A stretch of 64,000 nucleotides of DNA from Archangium lipolyticum (GTDB taxonomy: Bacteria > Myxococcota > Myxococcia > Myxococcales > Myxococcaceae). The stretch is taken from NCBI RefSeq assembly GCF_024623785.1, contig NZ_JANKBZ010000008.1, forward strand, positions 310,001 to 374,000, read 5' to 3'. The position numbers and the translations under genes are program-made. Below are positions 54,432-63,561 of the stretch, in pieces. Under the pieces are notes generated by a model, which saw only the letters and a list, made by a program, of their open reading frames with translations, was not told the origin of the DNA and did no database searches. How positions within the stretch are numbered: the first letter of the stretch is position 1; each line of letters begins with the position of its first letter.

Positions 54432-56327
54432 GTGACAAAGAACACGCGTGCGTGGCGCTGGGGACCCTTGCTGGCCTTGTCCGTGGGGGCGCTCTCGTCC
54501 CTCCACTGCATCGAGCTTCCCGCGAAGTCCTTCTCCTGCTCGACCGATGGGGACTGCGAGGGGCTGAAGGGCCCTGGCGGAGAGTCCTACGTCTGCGTGA
54601 GCGGGGGCTGGTGCGCCGGACCCGAGCAGTCGCCGGGCGGCGCCTGCCCTCAGATCCCGACCGCCTCCTCCTGCTCCACCTCCAACTGGTGCTGGGACAA
54701 CCCGCTCTCCGAGGGACGCACGCTGTTCACCGTCCGGGGCCGCTCCGCGACGGACGTCTGGGCCGTGGGCGACAGGGGCATCGCCCTGCATTGGGATGGC
54801 AACTGCTGGTCCCGCCAGCCGCCCGGCGGAACCCAGCCGCTGCGTGCCGCCTGGCCCGCCGCGGGGAAGACGTGGTGGTTCGGCGGAAACGGCGGCACCC
54901 TGTTCAAGTGGGATGGCTCGACCTGGGCCTCCCAGGCCCTCGCCGAGCAGTTGATCATCCACGACATCGAGGGAGCCTCGGAAACGTCCGCGGTCGCGGT
55001 GGGACAGTCCGGCGCCCTCTACACCTTCAATGGCCAGCAGTGGAGCGCCCAGACGTGGAACACCGGCGGCTTCCCTCCGCCCGATCTCCTGGCCGTGTGG
55101 CCCGTCTCGAACACCGAGGCCTGGGCGGTGGGCAGGGGCGGCACCCTCGTGCATGGGGTGGAGGGACGCTGGTCCTTCGCCAACAGGCAGGGCTCCGTGG
55201 ACCTGATGGCCATCGCCCCCGGAGCCAATGCCGGTACGGCCTACGCCGTGGGCCGGGGCACCCTCGCGACCTATGCCAACTCCACGTGGTCGACGTCCGG
55301 CTACGCGACGTCCGCCACGCCCCTCAATGGGGTGTGGACCAGCGGTGGCGTCACGCGGATCGTCGGGCCCGCGTCGAACATCCACGTCCTGGGCAGGTCC
55401 ACCGAGCCGAGCGGCACGCCCCAGGTGCTCAACTCCATCTGGGGCAATGACGAGGCGCTCTGGGCGGTCGGGGCCGCGGGCGCCATCGTGCGACGGGGGA
55501 CGGCCCAGTGGTCGGAGGTCCCCGGCGGCGTGACGCGCGCCCTCAACGGCTTCTGGGGCACCGACGATCTCAATCTCTGGGCGGCCGGGGACAACGACCT
55601 GATCATGCGCCGCGAGAACAACCTCTGGGCGCCCGTGACGCCTCCGGAGCAGGGCGCCTTCAAGGCCATCTGGGGGAGCGGGGACCTGCTGCTGGTGGGG
55701 ACGGGCGGGGGCAGGCTCCTGGCGTTCAGGAACGGCCAGTGGACGCAGGAGACCGGCGACGTGCTCGCGACCAGCGTGAACGCCCTCTGGGGAACGGGAC
55801 CGGCATCGGTGTGGGCCGTGGGCGACAACGGGCTCATCTCGCGGCGCAATGCCGATGGCACCTGGACCAGCGAGGGGAGGCTCAGCACCGATCGGCTGAA
55901 CGCCATCTGGGGCTCCTCCGCCAGCGATGTCTGGGCGGTGGGCAACGGCGGCATCATCTACCACCGGGACTCGACGGGCTGGCTCAGGCAGAAGCTGCCC
56001 ACGTCGACCGATCTCTTCGGCGTGTGGGGCTCGGGTCCGAACGACGTGTGGGCGGTGGGCAACGGCGGAGCCATCTTCCGCTACGACGGCAAGGCCTGGA
56101 CGACCACGCCCATCCAGGTGGGGACCCAGAGCTTCCGCGCCATCTCCGGACGGAGCGCGGACAACGTGTGGGCCGTGGGCGACGGTGGCGCCATCGCGTT
56201 CTGGAACGGGAAGAGCTGGACGGCCCAGGTGAGCGGCGTCGACGAGAGCCTGCGGGCGGTATGGGTGACCCCGAGCACCACGTGGGTGGGTGGCACCAAT
56301 GGGACGGTCCTTCGGTTGAAACCGTGA
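54432..56327 (+). CDS. Myxobacterial 'DVWAVG' beta-propeller lipoprotein
   Basis: 631 residues, GTG start. Hydrophobic N-terminus with a cysteine at 26 (SSLHC) and a cysteine-rich stretch (residues 26-87, e.g. CSTDGDCEGL) typical of myxobacterial secreted proteins. The rest is about 13 copies of a 40-residue unit with the pattern D/N-V-W-A-V-G-x-x-G-x-I-x-x-x-x-G-x-x-W (e.g. SDVWAVGNGGIIYHRD, NDVWAVGNGGAIFRYDG), best read as one or two beta-propellers. Function unknown; surface exposure likely. Confidence 0.85.
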   Translation: MTKNTRAWRWGPLLALSVGALSSLHCIELPAKSFSCSTDGDCEGLKGPGGESYVCVSGGWCAGPEQSPGGACPQIPTASSCSTSNWCWDNPLSEGRTLFTVRGRSATDVWAVGDRGIALHWDGNCWSRQPPGGTQPLRAAWPAAGKTWWFGGNGGTLFKWDGSTWASQALAEQLIIHDIEGASETSAVAVGQSGALYTFNGQQWSAQTWNTGGFPPPDLLAVWPVSNTEAWAVGRGGTLVHGVEGRWSFANRQGSVDLMAIAPGANAGTAYAVGRGTLATYANSTWSTSGYATSATPLNGVWTSGGVTRIVGPASNIHVLGRSTEPSGTPQVLNSIWGNDEALWAVGAAGAIVRRGTAQWSEVPGGVTRALNGFWGTDDLNLWAAGDNDLIMRRENNLWAPVTPPEQGAFKAIWGSGDLLLVGTGGGRLLAFRNGQWTQETGDVLATSVNALWGTGPASVWAVGDNGLISRRNADGTWTSEGRLSTDRLNAIWGSSASDVWAVGNGGIIYHRDSTGWLRQKLPTSTDLFGVWGSGPNDVWAVGNGGAIFRYDGKAWTTTPIQVGTQSFRAISGRSADNVWAVGDGGAIAFWNGKSWTAQVSGVDESLRAVWVTPSTTWVGGTNGTVLRLKP

Positions 56328-56424
56328 CAACAGAGTGCCGGAATTGGCCACCTGGCGAGCAGGGGAGCCCTCATGTTGCCGCCGCCAGGGGGCGGGTTCT
56401 CTGATAAGGTCCCCGCCTGTTTCG

Positions 56425-58149
56425 ATGGATCTGCCCCCCTTCATAGCGTGTCCCACTTGTGGACTGCGCGTCGCCCAGGGCACCGAGAAGTGCCCTCATG
56501 ACGGCACGGTGCTAGGTGACGACTCCGCCTCCGGCAAGACGCGGCTGACGCCGGCCCAACCGAGTCCCGCCGTCGCCATGCCCGCCCAGACCCAGCCGGC
56601 CATGGGCGCTGGGGCCTTCAAGGGCGGCCCCGGGTCACAGGTCGGCATCCCGAGCGTCGCCGACCCGCTGCTCGGCACGCAGCTGGGTGAGTACATCATC
56701 CAGGAGCAGATCGGCATCGGCGGCATGGGCATCGTCTACCGGGGCGAGCAGCCGTTGATTGGCAAGAAGGTGGCCATCAAGGTCCTGCGGCCCGACGTGG
56801 GCGATCAATCCATGTACGTGGAGCGGTTGCTCGTCGAGGCCCGCGCGGTCAACGCCATCCGCCACCGGGGAATCATCGACATCTTCAGCTTCGGCAAGAT
56901 GCCGGATGGCCGCCAGTACTTCGTCATGGAGTACCTGGAGGGCAGCCCGCTCGACACCTGGCTCGACCTCCGCGGGCCGCTCTCCGTGCACGAGGCGATC
57001 CGGCTGTCCGACGAAATCCTGGACGCGCTCACCGCCGCGCACGAGGCCGGCGTCATCCACCGCGACCTCAAGCCCAACAACATCTTCCTGGCGCGGCAGC
57101 CCGGCGGCGGCCACTACGTGAAGGTGTTGGACTTCGGACTGGCCAAGCAGCTGTCCAACAGCCCGGGGCTCTCGCAGCAGACGCTGCACGGGTTGATCAT
57201 CGGCACGCCGGAGTACATGGCGCCGGAGCAGGTGCGCGGCGATCCGGTGAGCCCCAAGACGGACCTCTACGCCTTCGGCATCATCCTCTTCCAACTGCTG
57301 ACCGGGCAGCGCCCCTTCACGGCCCGGGCGCCCATGGAGTACCTGGTCCACCACCTGGAGCACACGCCGCCCTCGCCGCTCGAGCTGAAGCCGGAGCTGC
57401 CCCCCGCGCTCGCGAAGCTCGTGCTGAGACTGCTGGAGAAGGCACCGGCCGCGCGCCCCTCGGCGGAAGAGGTGCGTGCCAGTCTCCAGGAAATCCTGGA
57501 CGGCCTGCCTATCCCGGAAGGAATGCGCCCCTCGCGCGAGATGCGGAGCATCCTGGTGGCCGGCCCGGAAGTCCGGCCCGTCCTACCGCCACCGCCACTG
57601 CCACCGCCACCACGGGAAAAGCCGGAAGTGAGCGCGGCCCCGAGCGGCAAGCCCCAGCGCTTCTCCACCCGGACCCGTCTGGTGGCGGGAGTGGCCGCCG
57701 GGTTGCTCCTGCTCACCGCTGGCGTGGCGGTGCTGCTGCGGAGCCCGGATCCGAAGCCCGAGGCCACGCCCCCGGCCAGCTCCGTGACCGAGGCCCCGGC
57801 GAAGCCCCCTCCGGCCGCGCCCTCCACCGAGCTCGCCGCCAACCCCGGCCCCACCGTTCCCCCTCCCGTCGTGGAGAACACCCCGCCAGGTCCAACTCCC
57901 GTGGAGACCCCTTCCCGCGTGAGCGGCCCGTCCAAGGTGAACACCGAGCGCAAGCCGTACCTGCTCACGCGCATCGCGCGCCTGGAGCGGAGGCTGCGCG
58001 CGAGCTCGCTCTCCTCGGATGAGCAGGAGAGCGCGCGCCGCCTGCTGAACAAGGCACGCGTCAGGGCGGAGAGCGCCTCGACCGCCGACGAGCGCAAGCA
58101 GGTGCAGCTCAACCTCGACATCTGGGAGCGCCAGTACCTGAGGAACTGA
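56425..58149 (+). CDS. Membrane Ser/Thr protein kinase with N-terminal zinc-ribbon-like motif
   Basis: 574 residues. Residues 9-26 carry CPTCG and KCPHDG, like a small zinc ribbon. A Hanks-type kinase (about 90-365) has IGIGGMGIVYRG, VAIKVLRP, HRDLKPNNIF near 211, DFGLAKQ, GTPEYMAPEQ and the DLYAFGIILFQLLTG helix, so it should be active. A Pro-rich juxtamembrane stretch precedes a membrane helix at about 420-440 (LVAGVAAGLLLLTAGVAVLL), then a Pro/Thr-rich periplasmic part ending in a coiled segment (LLTRIARLERRLRASSLSSDEQESARRLL). ATG 56425 is the start; a 30-residue upstream extension is not coding. Confidence 0.93.
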   Translation: MDLPPFIACPTCGLRVAQGTEKCPHDGTVLGDDSASGKTRLTPAQPSPAVAMPAQTQPAMGAGAFKGGPGSQVGIPSVADPLLGTQLGEYIIQEQIGIGGMGIVYRGEQPLIGKKVAIKVLRPDVGDQSMYVERLLVEARAVNAIRHRGIIDIFSFGKMPDGRQYFVMEYLEGSPLDTWLDLRGPLSVHEAIRLSDEILDALTAAHEAGVIHRDLKPNNIFLARQPGGGHYVKVLDFGLAKQLSNSPGLSQQTLHGLIIGTPEYMAPEQVRGDPVSPKTDLYAFGIILFQLLTGQRPFTARAPMEYLVHHLEHTPPSPLELKPELPPALAKLVLRLLEKAPAARPSAEEVRASLQEILDGLPIPEGMRPSREMRSILVAGPEVRPVLPPPPLPPPPREKPEVSAAPSGKPQRFSTRTRLVAGVAAGLLLLTAGVAVLLRSPDPKPEATPPASSVTEAPAKPPPAAPSTELAANPGPTVPPPVVENTPPGPTPVETPSRVSGPSKVNTERKPYLLTRIARLERRLRASSLSSDEQESARRLLNKARVRAESASTADERKQVQLNLDIWERQYLRN

Positions 58150-58191
58150 CTTCCTCGCCCCCGGGACCGACGTGTGCCACCATGAGGCCGT

Positions 58192-59019
58192 ATGTTTCCC
58201 CTGGTGTTGGCGTTGCTCGTCGCGCAGACCCCCGCCCTGGCGGACGAGATCGAGGCGAAAGGGCTGGTGGTGATGGTCTCCCGCTACGAGGGCCTCACGC
58301 CCATCGAGGCCGTCACCCTGGCGGATCGGCTCTCGAAGGCCCTGCGGGACGCCAACGTGCCGGTGGCGATGGACGCGCTCGAGGTGACCTCCAGGCTCGG
58401 TGAGCAGCGCGCCCCGGAGTCCTGCCAGGGCAAACCCGAGTGCTTCGCGAAGCTGGGACGCGAGCTCGGCGTGGCGGCGGTGGTGGTCATCGACTCGAGC
58501 AAGGTCTTCGATGATCTGCCCATGCGCATCACCCTGCAGGACACCCAGGAGGGTCAGACCATCTTCAAACGCAGCTACACCGCGTCCGCCCTTCGTCCCA
58601 CGGAGCTGGACCTGGCCTTCCAGAGCGCCAGCCAGGAGATCAAGAAGACCCTCACGGGAGAGGACTCCCTGTCATCGGACACCCCCAGGGCGCCGAACCT
58701 CTCGCCCTCCGGGACCCAGGCTCCCGGTCTGACCGGACTCGGCCTGAGGCCCACGCCCGTGCACATCACCCGGATAGGGGCCGGGGTCGCCGGGGCGGCG
58801 GCCGTCACCTTCCTGGTGCTGGGGTTGTCCCAGGTCGCGCGGCTCCAGAGCGAGCGCTCCCCGGGCGTCTCCTCCTGGACCTACGACCAGGCGAGGGCGA
58901 TCCGGGACAAGGCCAATACCCGGCTCACGGTCTCGGGCATCTTCGCCGGGGTCTCGGGCGCGCTGCTCGTCACGAGCTTCGTGCTGCCCTCGGAGCCGGC
59001 GCCGGAGCCGGCGAAGTAG
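58192..59019 (+). CDS. Secreted/membrane protein of unknown function
   Basis: 275 residues. A signal peptide (FPLVLALLVAQTPALA) is followed by a soluble domain (ALRDANVPVAMDALEVTSRLGE, then GRELGVAAVVVIDSSKVFDDLPMRITLQ) resembling the curli-assembly or 'CsgG-like' alpha/beta fold in outline only. Two C-terminal membrane helices at about 195-215 and 245-265 flank a basic loop. Starts 42 bp after the Ser/Thr kinase stop, in the same direction, so it may be its cotranscribed partner. Confidence 0.75.
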   Translation: MFPLVLALLVAQTPALADEIEAKGLVVMVSRYEGLTPIEAVTLADRLSKALRDANVPVAMDALEVTSRLGEQRAPESCQGKPECFAKLGRELGVAAVVVIDSSKVFDDLPMRITLQDTQEGQTIFKRSYTASALRPTELDLAFQSASQEIKKTLTGEDSLSSDTPRAPNLSPSGTQAPGLTGLGLRPTPVHITRIGAGVAGAAAVTFLVLGLSQVARLQSERSPGVSSWTYDQARAIRDKANTRLTVSGIFAGVSGALLVTSFVLPSEPAPEPAK

Positions 59020-59043
59020 GTCCAGTCCCCCGGTGTGCGCCCG

Positions 59044-60561
59044 TCAGTTGCGCAGCCTCGTGTGCTCGGGAGGACTGCGCGGCAGCCGCACACCGAAGGT
59101 GGTGCCATCGGACTCGGTGGACCGCACGTCGATGGTGCCGCCGTGCGCCCGGACGATGTGGTCCACGATGAAGAGCCCGAGGCCGATGCTGCGGCCCACG
59201 GAGTCCGCCTGGCTCGTTCCCCGCCGCATGGGCTCGAAGAGGTGTGAGAGGACGGTGAGCGGAATGGGAAGCCCCTGGTTGTGGACCTCCAGCACCACGC
59301 TCTCGGCGTCCCCGAGCGTCCGCACCAGGACTGGGGTCTCCGGCGGGCTGTACTTCAAGGCGTTGGTGATGAGGTTGGTGAGGATCTGCGCCACCCTGTC
59401 CGAGTCCCACTCTCCCTGCCCATCACCGGACGCCTCGAGCCGCACCTCGCGCTCGGGGAAGGACATCCGGGTCTCCTCCACCACGGTCCGGGTGAGGTGG
59501 TGCAGCTCCATGGGCATCCGATAGAGGGAGATGCCACCCCCCAGCCGGGCCTTCGTGAAGTCGAGCAGGTCGCGGATCATCCGGCTGGCGCGCTCGGCCG
59601 AGGACTGGATGCGCACGAGCGTCTTGAGGGCGCGCTCGGCCATGTCCTCGCGGCGCAGCAGGCTCGCCACTCCCAGGGAGATGGCCGTGATGGGGTTGCG
59701 CAGATCGTGGCTGACGATGCCGATGAGCTGCTGCTCGAAGTCGGCGCGCCGCCGCTCCTCGGCCCGGGCGGCCTCCTCGCTCCGCTTCTTCTCGCTGATG
59801 TCCCGGTAGAAGACGGCGATGCCCCCGTCGCGCGTGGGGTAGACGCTGACGTCCGTCCAGATGTTCCGGGGCGGGAAGTACTCCTCGAAATGCACCGGCA
59901 CCCGCTCGCGCATGGCCCGGTTGTACTCGAGCCAATACTTTCTGTTCGGGTCCGCGGCCGCGGGCCAGACGTCCCAGAGCTTGCGATCCAGGCTCTTGGT
60001 GCGAGGTACTCCGGAGAGGCGCTCCTGGCTGCTGTTGACGAAGAGGATGCGGAAGTCCTTGTCGAGGACGAACAGCGCATCTCCGTGGTTCAGCACCTCC
60101 AGGACGAGCTGGAGCCGCTCCTCCGCGAGCCCGGCCCGCGTGCGCTGCTCGGCGAAGCGCTTGCGGATGTCCTCCTTCTCCACCGCGTTGCGGACCGCGC
60201 GGAAGAGGCTCTCGGGCGTCACCTCCGACTTCACCAGGTAGTCGGACACCCCGCTCATGAGCGCCTCGACCGCGATCCGCTCGTTCCCTCGCCCGGTCAG
60301 CATCACGACGGGCGGGCGGAGGTACCCCTCCTCGGCCCGCAGCCGGCGGAGGAAGTCCAGTCCGCTGAGGCCTGGCAGCTCGTAGTCGAGGAGGACGCAA
60401 TCCACCGACTCGCGCGCGCAGAGCTCGAAGGCCTTGTCCACGTCCTCTTCTTCCAGGAAGCGGAAGGTGTACTCCCCGGTCTGCTCCAGGTACGTCCGGA
60501 ACACGTGCCGATCCTCTGGACTGTCCTCCAGGAGGAGCAACGTCACGACGCGAGCACTCAT
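59044..60561 (-). CDS. REC-PAS hybrid-type histidine kinase
   Basis: 505 residues. An N-terminal receiver (acidic LEDSPED, phospho-acceptor Asp59, Lys111) is followed by a PAS domain (about 145-255, ALFVLDKDFRILFVNSSQERL), HisKA with His285 (GIVSHDLRNPITAIS) and a HATPase domain (NLITNALKYSP, HNQGLPIP, GLGLFIVDHI). The G1 box reads HNQGLP rather than DxGxG, a variant seen in some kinases. The receiver-first order lets it be driven by another kinase, most plausibly the bacteriophytochrome two genes upstream. Its start overlaps the response regulator stop (ATGA). Confidence 0.92.
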   Translation of the reverse strand: MSARVVTLLLLEDSPEDRHVFRTYLEQTGEYTFRFLEEEDVDKAFELCARESVDCVLLDYELPGLSGLDFLRRLRAEEGYLRPPVVMLTGRGNERIAVEALMSGVSDYLVKSEVTPESLFRAVRNAVEKEDIRKRFAEQRTRAGLAEERLQLVLEVLNHGDALFVLDKDFRILFVNSSQERLSGVPRTKSLDRKLWDVWPAAADPNRKYWLEYNRAMRERVPVHFEEYFPPRNIWTDVSVYPTRDGGIAVFYRDISEKKRSEEAARAEERRRADFEQQLIGIVSHDLRNPITAISLGVASLLRREDMAERALKTLVRIQSSAERASRMIRDLLDFTKARLGGGISLYRMPMELHHLTRTVVEETRMSFPEREVRLEASGDGQGEWDSDRVAQILTNLITNALKYSPPETPVLVRTLGDAESVVLEVHNQGLPIPLTVLSHLFEPMRRGTSQADSVGRSIGLGLFIVDHIVRAHGGTIDVRSTESDGTTFGVRLPRSPPEHTRLRN

Positions 60562-61013
60562 CTCCGGGTGCCCTCCCCTTCAGGGAGGACGATGTGGTCC
60601 AGCCAGAAGTCCTTGAAGAGTCGAATCATTCTCTCGAACCTCGGCAGATCCACCGGCTTGAGGAGGTAACCACTCGCGCCGTGCGCATATGCGCTCTGCA
60701 CGTCCTTTGGGTTGCCCGAGGTGGAGAACACTAAGACGGGGATGCTCTTGAGGCGTGGGTCATTCTTGACATGCTCGAGCACCTGCCTGCCGTCCAGGCC
60801 AGCGAGGTTCAGATCCAGGAGGATGAGACCCGGCCAGGGCGCCTTCTCCGGATCCGCGTAGCGGCCAGTCTGGTGGAGGAACTCGAGCGCCTCCTCGCCC
60901 TCCGTGCAGCGATAGAGGGGGTTGGGGATGGACTCGCGCTGGAAGGTCATCTGGAGCATGTCGAAGTCCTCGTCGTTGTCCTCCACCACGAGGATGGGCG
61001 AAGCGCGTTTCAC
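60558..61013 (-). CDS. Phytochrome-associated single-domain response regulator
   Basis: 151 residues, receiver only, with VVEDNDEDFDML, Asp67 (LILLDLNLAGLDG) and Lys119 (YLLKPVD). The extended loop before the beta-3 strand (HQTGRYADPEKAPWPG) is typical of Rcp1-type regulators paired with phytochromes. ATGA overlaps on both sides show coupling to bphP and the REC-PAS kinase. Confidence 0.93.
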   Translation of the reverse strand: MKRASPILVVEDNDEDFDMLQMTFQRESIPNPLYRCTEGEEALEFLHQTGRYADPEKAPWPGLILLDLNLAGLDGRQVLEHVKNDPRLKSIPVLVFSTSGNPKDVQSAYAHGASGYLLKPVDLPRFERMIRLFKDFWLDHIVLPEGEGTRR

Positions 61014-63301
61014 GTCCCATCCTCCGTGGCGACGGGCTCCGTCTGCTCACCGCCGAGGGTGAAGAAGAAGGTGGTGCCCACGCCCGGTTGGGACTCCAGC
61101 CAGATGCGGCCGTTGTGCCGCTCGATGAGGCGCTTGACGATCGTCAGCCCCGTGCCGGTGCCACCGCCGAACTTGTCGCGTCCGTGCAGCCGCTTGAAGA
61201 TGCGGAAGACGGTGTCGTGGTACTCGGGCTTGATGCCGATTCCGTTGTCACGCACGTAGTAGGCGGTGGCCCCGTCGGGCGTGCTCGCGGAGCCGATCTC
61301 CACCCACCGCTTCTCCTTGTCGTTGTACTTGATGGCGTTGGTGAGGAGGTTGGTGAAGACCTCGGCCATCCGCACCCGATCGCACCGCGCGGGCGGCAGG
61401 GGGCTGGGGACGCGGACCTCCACCTGGGCCTCGTCGATGCGCGGCTTCATCAACTCCAGCACCGATGAGAGGACCTCGTTGAGATCCGTCTCCCGGAGGG
61501 AGAGCTCGGTGCGGCCCACCTGCGAGTAATGCAGGAGCGAGTTGATGAGGCTCTCCATGCGCTGCGTGAGCCGCACCACCGTGTCCATGCGCTTCTGGTT
61601 GGTGGGGTTGAGGCCACCGCCCTCCTCCCGCAGGACCAGGCTGGTGTAGTTGTGGATGCCCCGGAGCGGCTCCTTGAGATCATGTCCGGCGGCATAGGCG
61701 AAGGAGTCCAGCTCCACGTTGCTGCGCTCCAGCTCCGTGTTGAGCTTGAGCAGCTCCTCGCTGCGCTGCAGGACGATGTCGATGATGTTCCTGCGCAGCT
61801 CCTCCGCCGCCTCCACCTCGTAGTCCTTCCAGGGCAGGGACTTGCCGCGCACCGTCTCCTGCCAGAGGGCGAAGGACTTGCGCGGGTGGAGCCGGAGCTG
61901 GTCGTCACGCAGGTCCACCGGCTTGTTCGGGTTGCCGCCCCACTCCACCGTCTGCACCACCTCGGGGCGGAACCACAGGACGTAGTTGTGCCGGCCCCGG
62001 GACATGGGAGCGGCGATGAGGCCGGCCGCGACGTCCTTGAAGCCCTCCGCCTCGGGGTAGTCCCGCGAGAGAAACGTGGTGGTGAACACCTCCCGTTGCT
62101 CCGGCCGCTCGCCCAGCCAGCGGATGAGGCTCTGGAGCTGCTCGTCCGAGGGAGCGGCGCCGACGATGGTCGTCTTGCCGTTGAAGTAGACGGCCGCGCC
62201 ACTGGCGCCCGTGAGCTCGAGCAGCTCCGGAGGTGGATGGCAGAGCCCCTCGGCGAAGTCGAGGTTGCGCGTCATGCGCTCCAGCAGCCGGGCCTGGACG
62301 GACCTGGTCCGCAGGCGCTGGTCGTAGTCCTCCTGGCCCTCCTTGGTGGAGAGGAACGAGGACATGAACTCGCCGACGAACTCACACGCCGTGCGCACCT
62401 CGTAGGGGACGTACTTGGGGCCGGACACGTGCGTGCAGGAGATGAGGCCCCAGAGGCGCCCCTGCTCGAGGAGCGAGATGCTCATCGAGGCGAACGCCCC
62501 CATGTTGTGCAGGTACTCGAGGTGGATGGGCGACACGCTGCGCAGCACGCAGAAGGACATGTCGAGCGGTCCGAGCGCCGCCTCCTCTGGCAGCCCGAGC
62601 ATGCGCGCGGGGACGTAGTCGACGGTCGGGATGATGCGCAGCCAGTTGAGGGTGTAGAGCTCGCGCGCCTGGCGGGGGATGTCCGAGGCGGGGAAGTGCA
62701 GGCCCAGGTACGGATCGGCTTTCTCCACCCGGTCCTCGGCGAGCACCTGGCCGTTCCAGTCCGCGTCGAAGCGATAGATGATGACGCGGTCGAAGCCGGT
62801 GAGCCGGCGCACCTCCCGCACGGCCTCCTCGCACAGGGCGCGCAGGTCCCTGGCGTCACGCAGGCGTGACATGGAGCCGCGCGCCTGGTGGTAGAAGCCG
62901 AAGAAGGGCAGCGCCTCCTGTTCGGTCGCGGGCTCGAGCTCGAGGATGAGCCGGCCCTTGTGCCGGTGCGCGATGCCATTGAAGAAGCGCTCCTGGCCAT
63001 GGGCCTGGAGGGAGAGCTTGAGCGGGTTGTTGTCCGCGAGCCGCTCCGAGAGGAGGCTCGCGCGGACGCTGTCGGCCTGGGACGTCGGCAGGAGTGCCTC
63101 GAGCGCGGTCCCCAGCAGGGCCTGGGCCGGGACGCCGAGCAGCACCTGGGCATTCTCGCTGACCTGGCGGATCGTCAGCGTGGGCTCCTGAAGGACCAGC
63201 AGCACCCCATGAGGTTGGATGCCTCCCGGAATGTGGATGGGCTCCTTGTCACAGTTGGTCAGATCCACCGCCTGACCGGGCCCGGCTGCATCCGTCCTCA
63301 T
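61010..63301 (-). CDS. bphP: Bacteriophytochrome histidine kinase
   Basis: 763 residues. PAS-GAF-PHY photosensory core and kinase. Cys17 (LTNCDKEPIHIPGGIQPHG) is the biliverdin attachment site, PASDIPRQAR gives the DIP motif, and SPIHLEYLHNMG the chromophore-facing histidine. The PHY tongue carries PRKSF and WGG motifs. The kinase has AAGHDLKEPLRGIHNY and NLLTNAIKYND, GIGIKP, GTGTGLTIVKR boxes. Senses red/far-red light if biliverdin is available; no heme oxygenase gene is nearby. ATG 63301 (GGAGGACG upstream) is preferred to 63334. First gene of the operon ending at 59044. Confidence 0.95.
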   Translation of the reverse strand: MRTDAAGPGQAVDLTNCDKEPIHIPGGIQPHGVLLVLQEPTLTIRQVSENAQVLLGVPAQALLGTALEALLPTSQADSVRASLLSERLADNNPLKLSLQAHGQERFFNGIAHRHKGRLILELEPATEQEALPFFGFYHQARGSMSRLRDARDLRALCEEAVREVRRLTGFDRVIIYRFDADWNGQVLAEDRVEKADPYLGLHFPASDIPRQARELYTLNWLRIIPTVDYVPARMLGLPEEAALGPLDMSFCVLRSVSPIHLEYLHNMGAFASMSISLLEQGRLWGLISCTHVSGPKYVPYEVRTACEFVGEFMSSFLSTKEGQEDYDQRLRTRSVQARLLERMTRNLDFAEGLCHPPPELLELTGASGAAVYFNGKTTIVGAAPSDEQLQSLIRWLGERPEQREVFTTTFLSRDYPEAEGFKDVAAGLIAAPMSRGRHNYVLWFRPEVVQTVEWGGNPNKPVDLRDDQLRLHPRKSFALWQETVRGKSLPWKDYEVEAAEELRRNIIDIVLQRSEELLKLNTELERSNVELDSFAYAAGHDLKEPLRGIHNYTSLVLREEGGGLNPTNQKRMDTVVRLTQRMESLINSLLHYSQVGRTELSLRETDLNEVLSSVLELMKPRIDEAQVEVRVPSPLPPARCDRVRMAEVFTNLLTNAIKYNDKEKRWVEIGSASTPDGATAYYVRDNGIGIKPEYHDTVFRIFKRLHGRDKFGGGTGTGLTIVKRLIERHNGRIWLESQPGVGTTFFFTLGGEQTEPVATEDGT

Positions 63302-63561
63302 CAACTCGTCCTCCACACGAGAGCCACATGCCACCCGTCCGGCCGGGCCGCCGCCTCCTTAGAGCAGAGTGGAGCCCCCCCTGCCCTCTCAGCTTGCGTC
63401 CAGCCAGCCCCTCGCTGGCCGAATGTTCAACTTCGAGCACCGGTTGGAGGCTCTGGTGGAGAGTGAAGAAGGTCGTGTCGGTCCCCGTCCATCCCCCTGG
63501 TATGGGACTCATCGGAAACAGGCCCGATAGAACCTCAACTCGGACACCGACATCGCGACAA
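63302..63561. other. Divergent intergenic region before bphP and the next sensor
   Basis: 260 bp holding both promoters. The only clear structure is a small inverted repeat with arms CCAGC and GCTGG (within CCAGCCAGCCCCTCGCTGG, about 63401-63419). No coding frame is convincing. Confidence 0.4.

Noticed and set aside
54700-56330. Regularly spaced similar sequences, as in a repeat array
   Set aside because: These are the coding repeats of the DVWAVG propeller.
54222-56483. A 753-residue minus-strand frame opposite the propeller gene
   Set aside because: Antisense shadow with Arg/Gly/Pro bias; the plus-strand repeats are conserved at the protein level.
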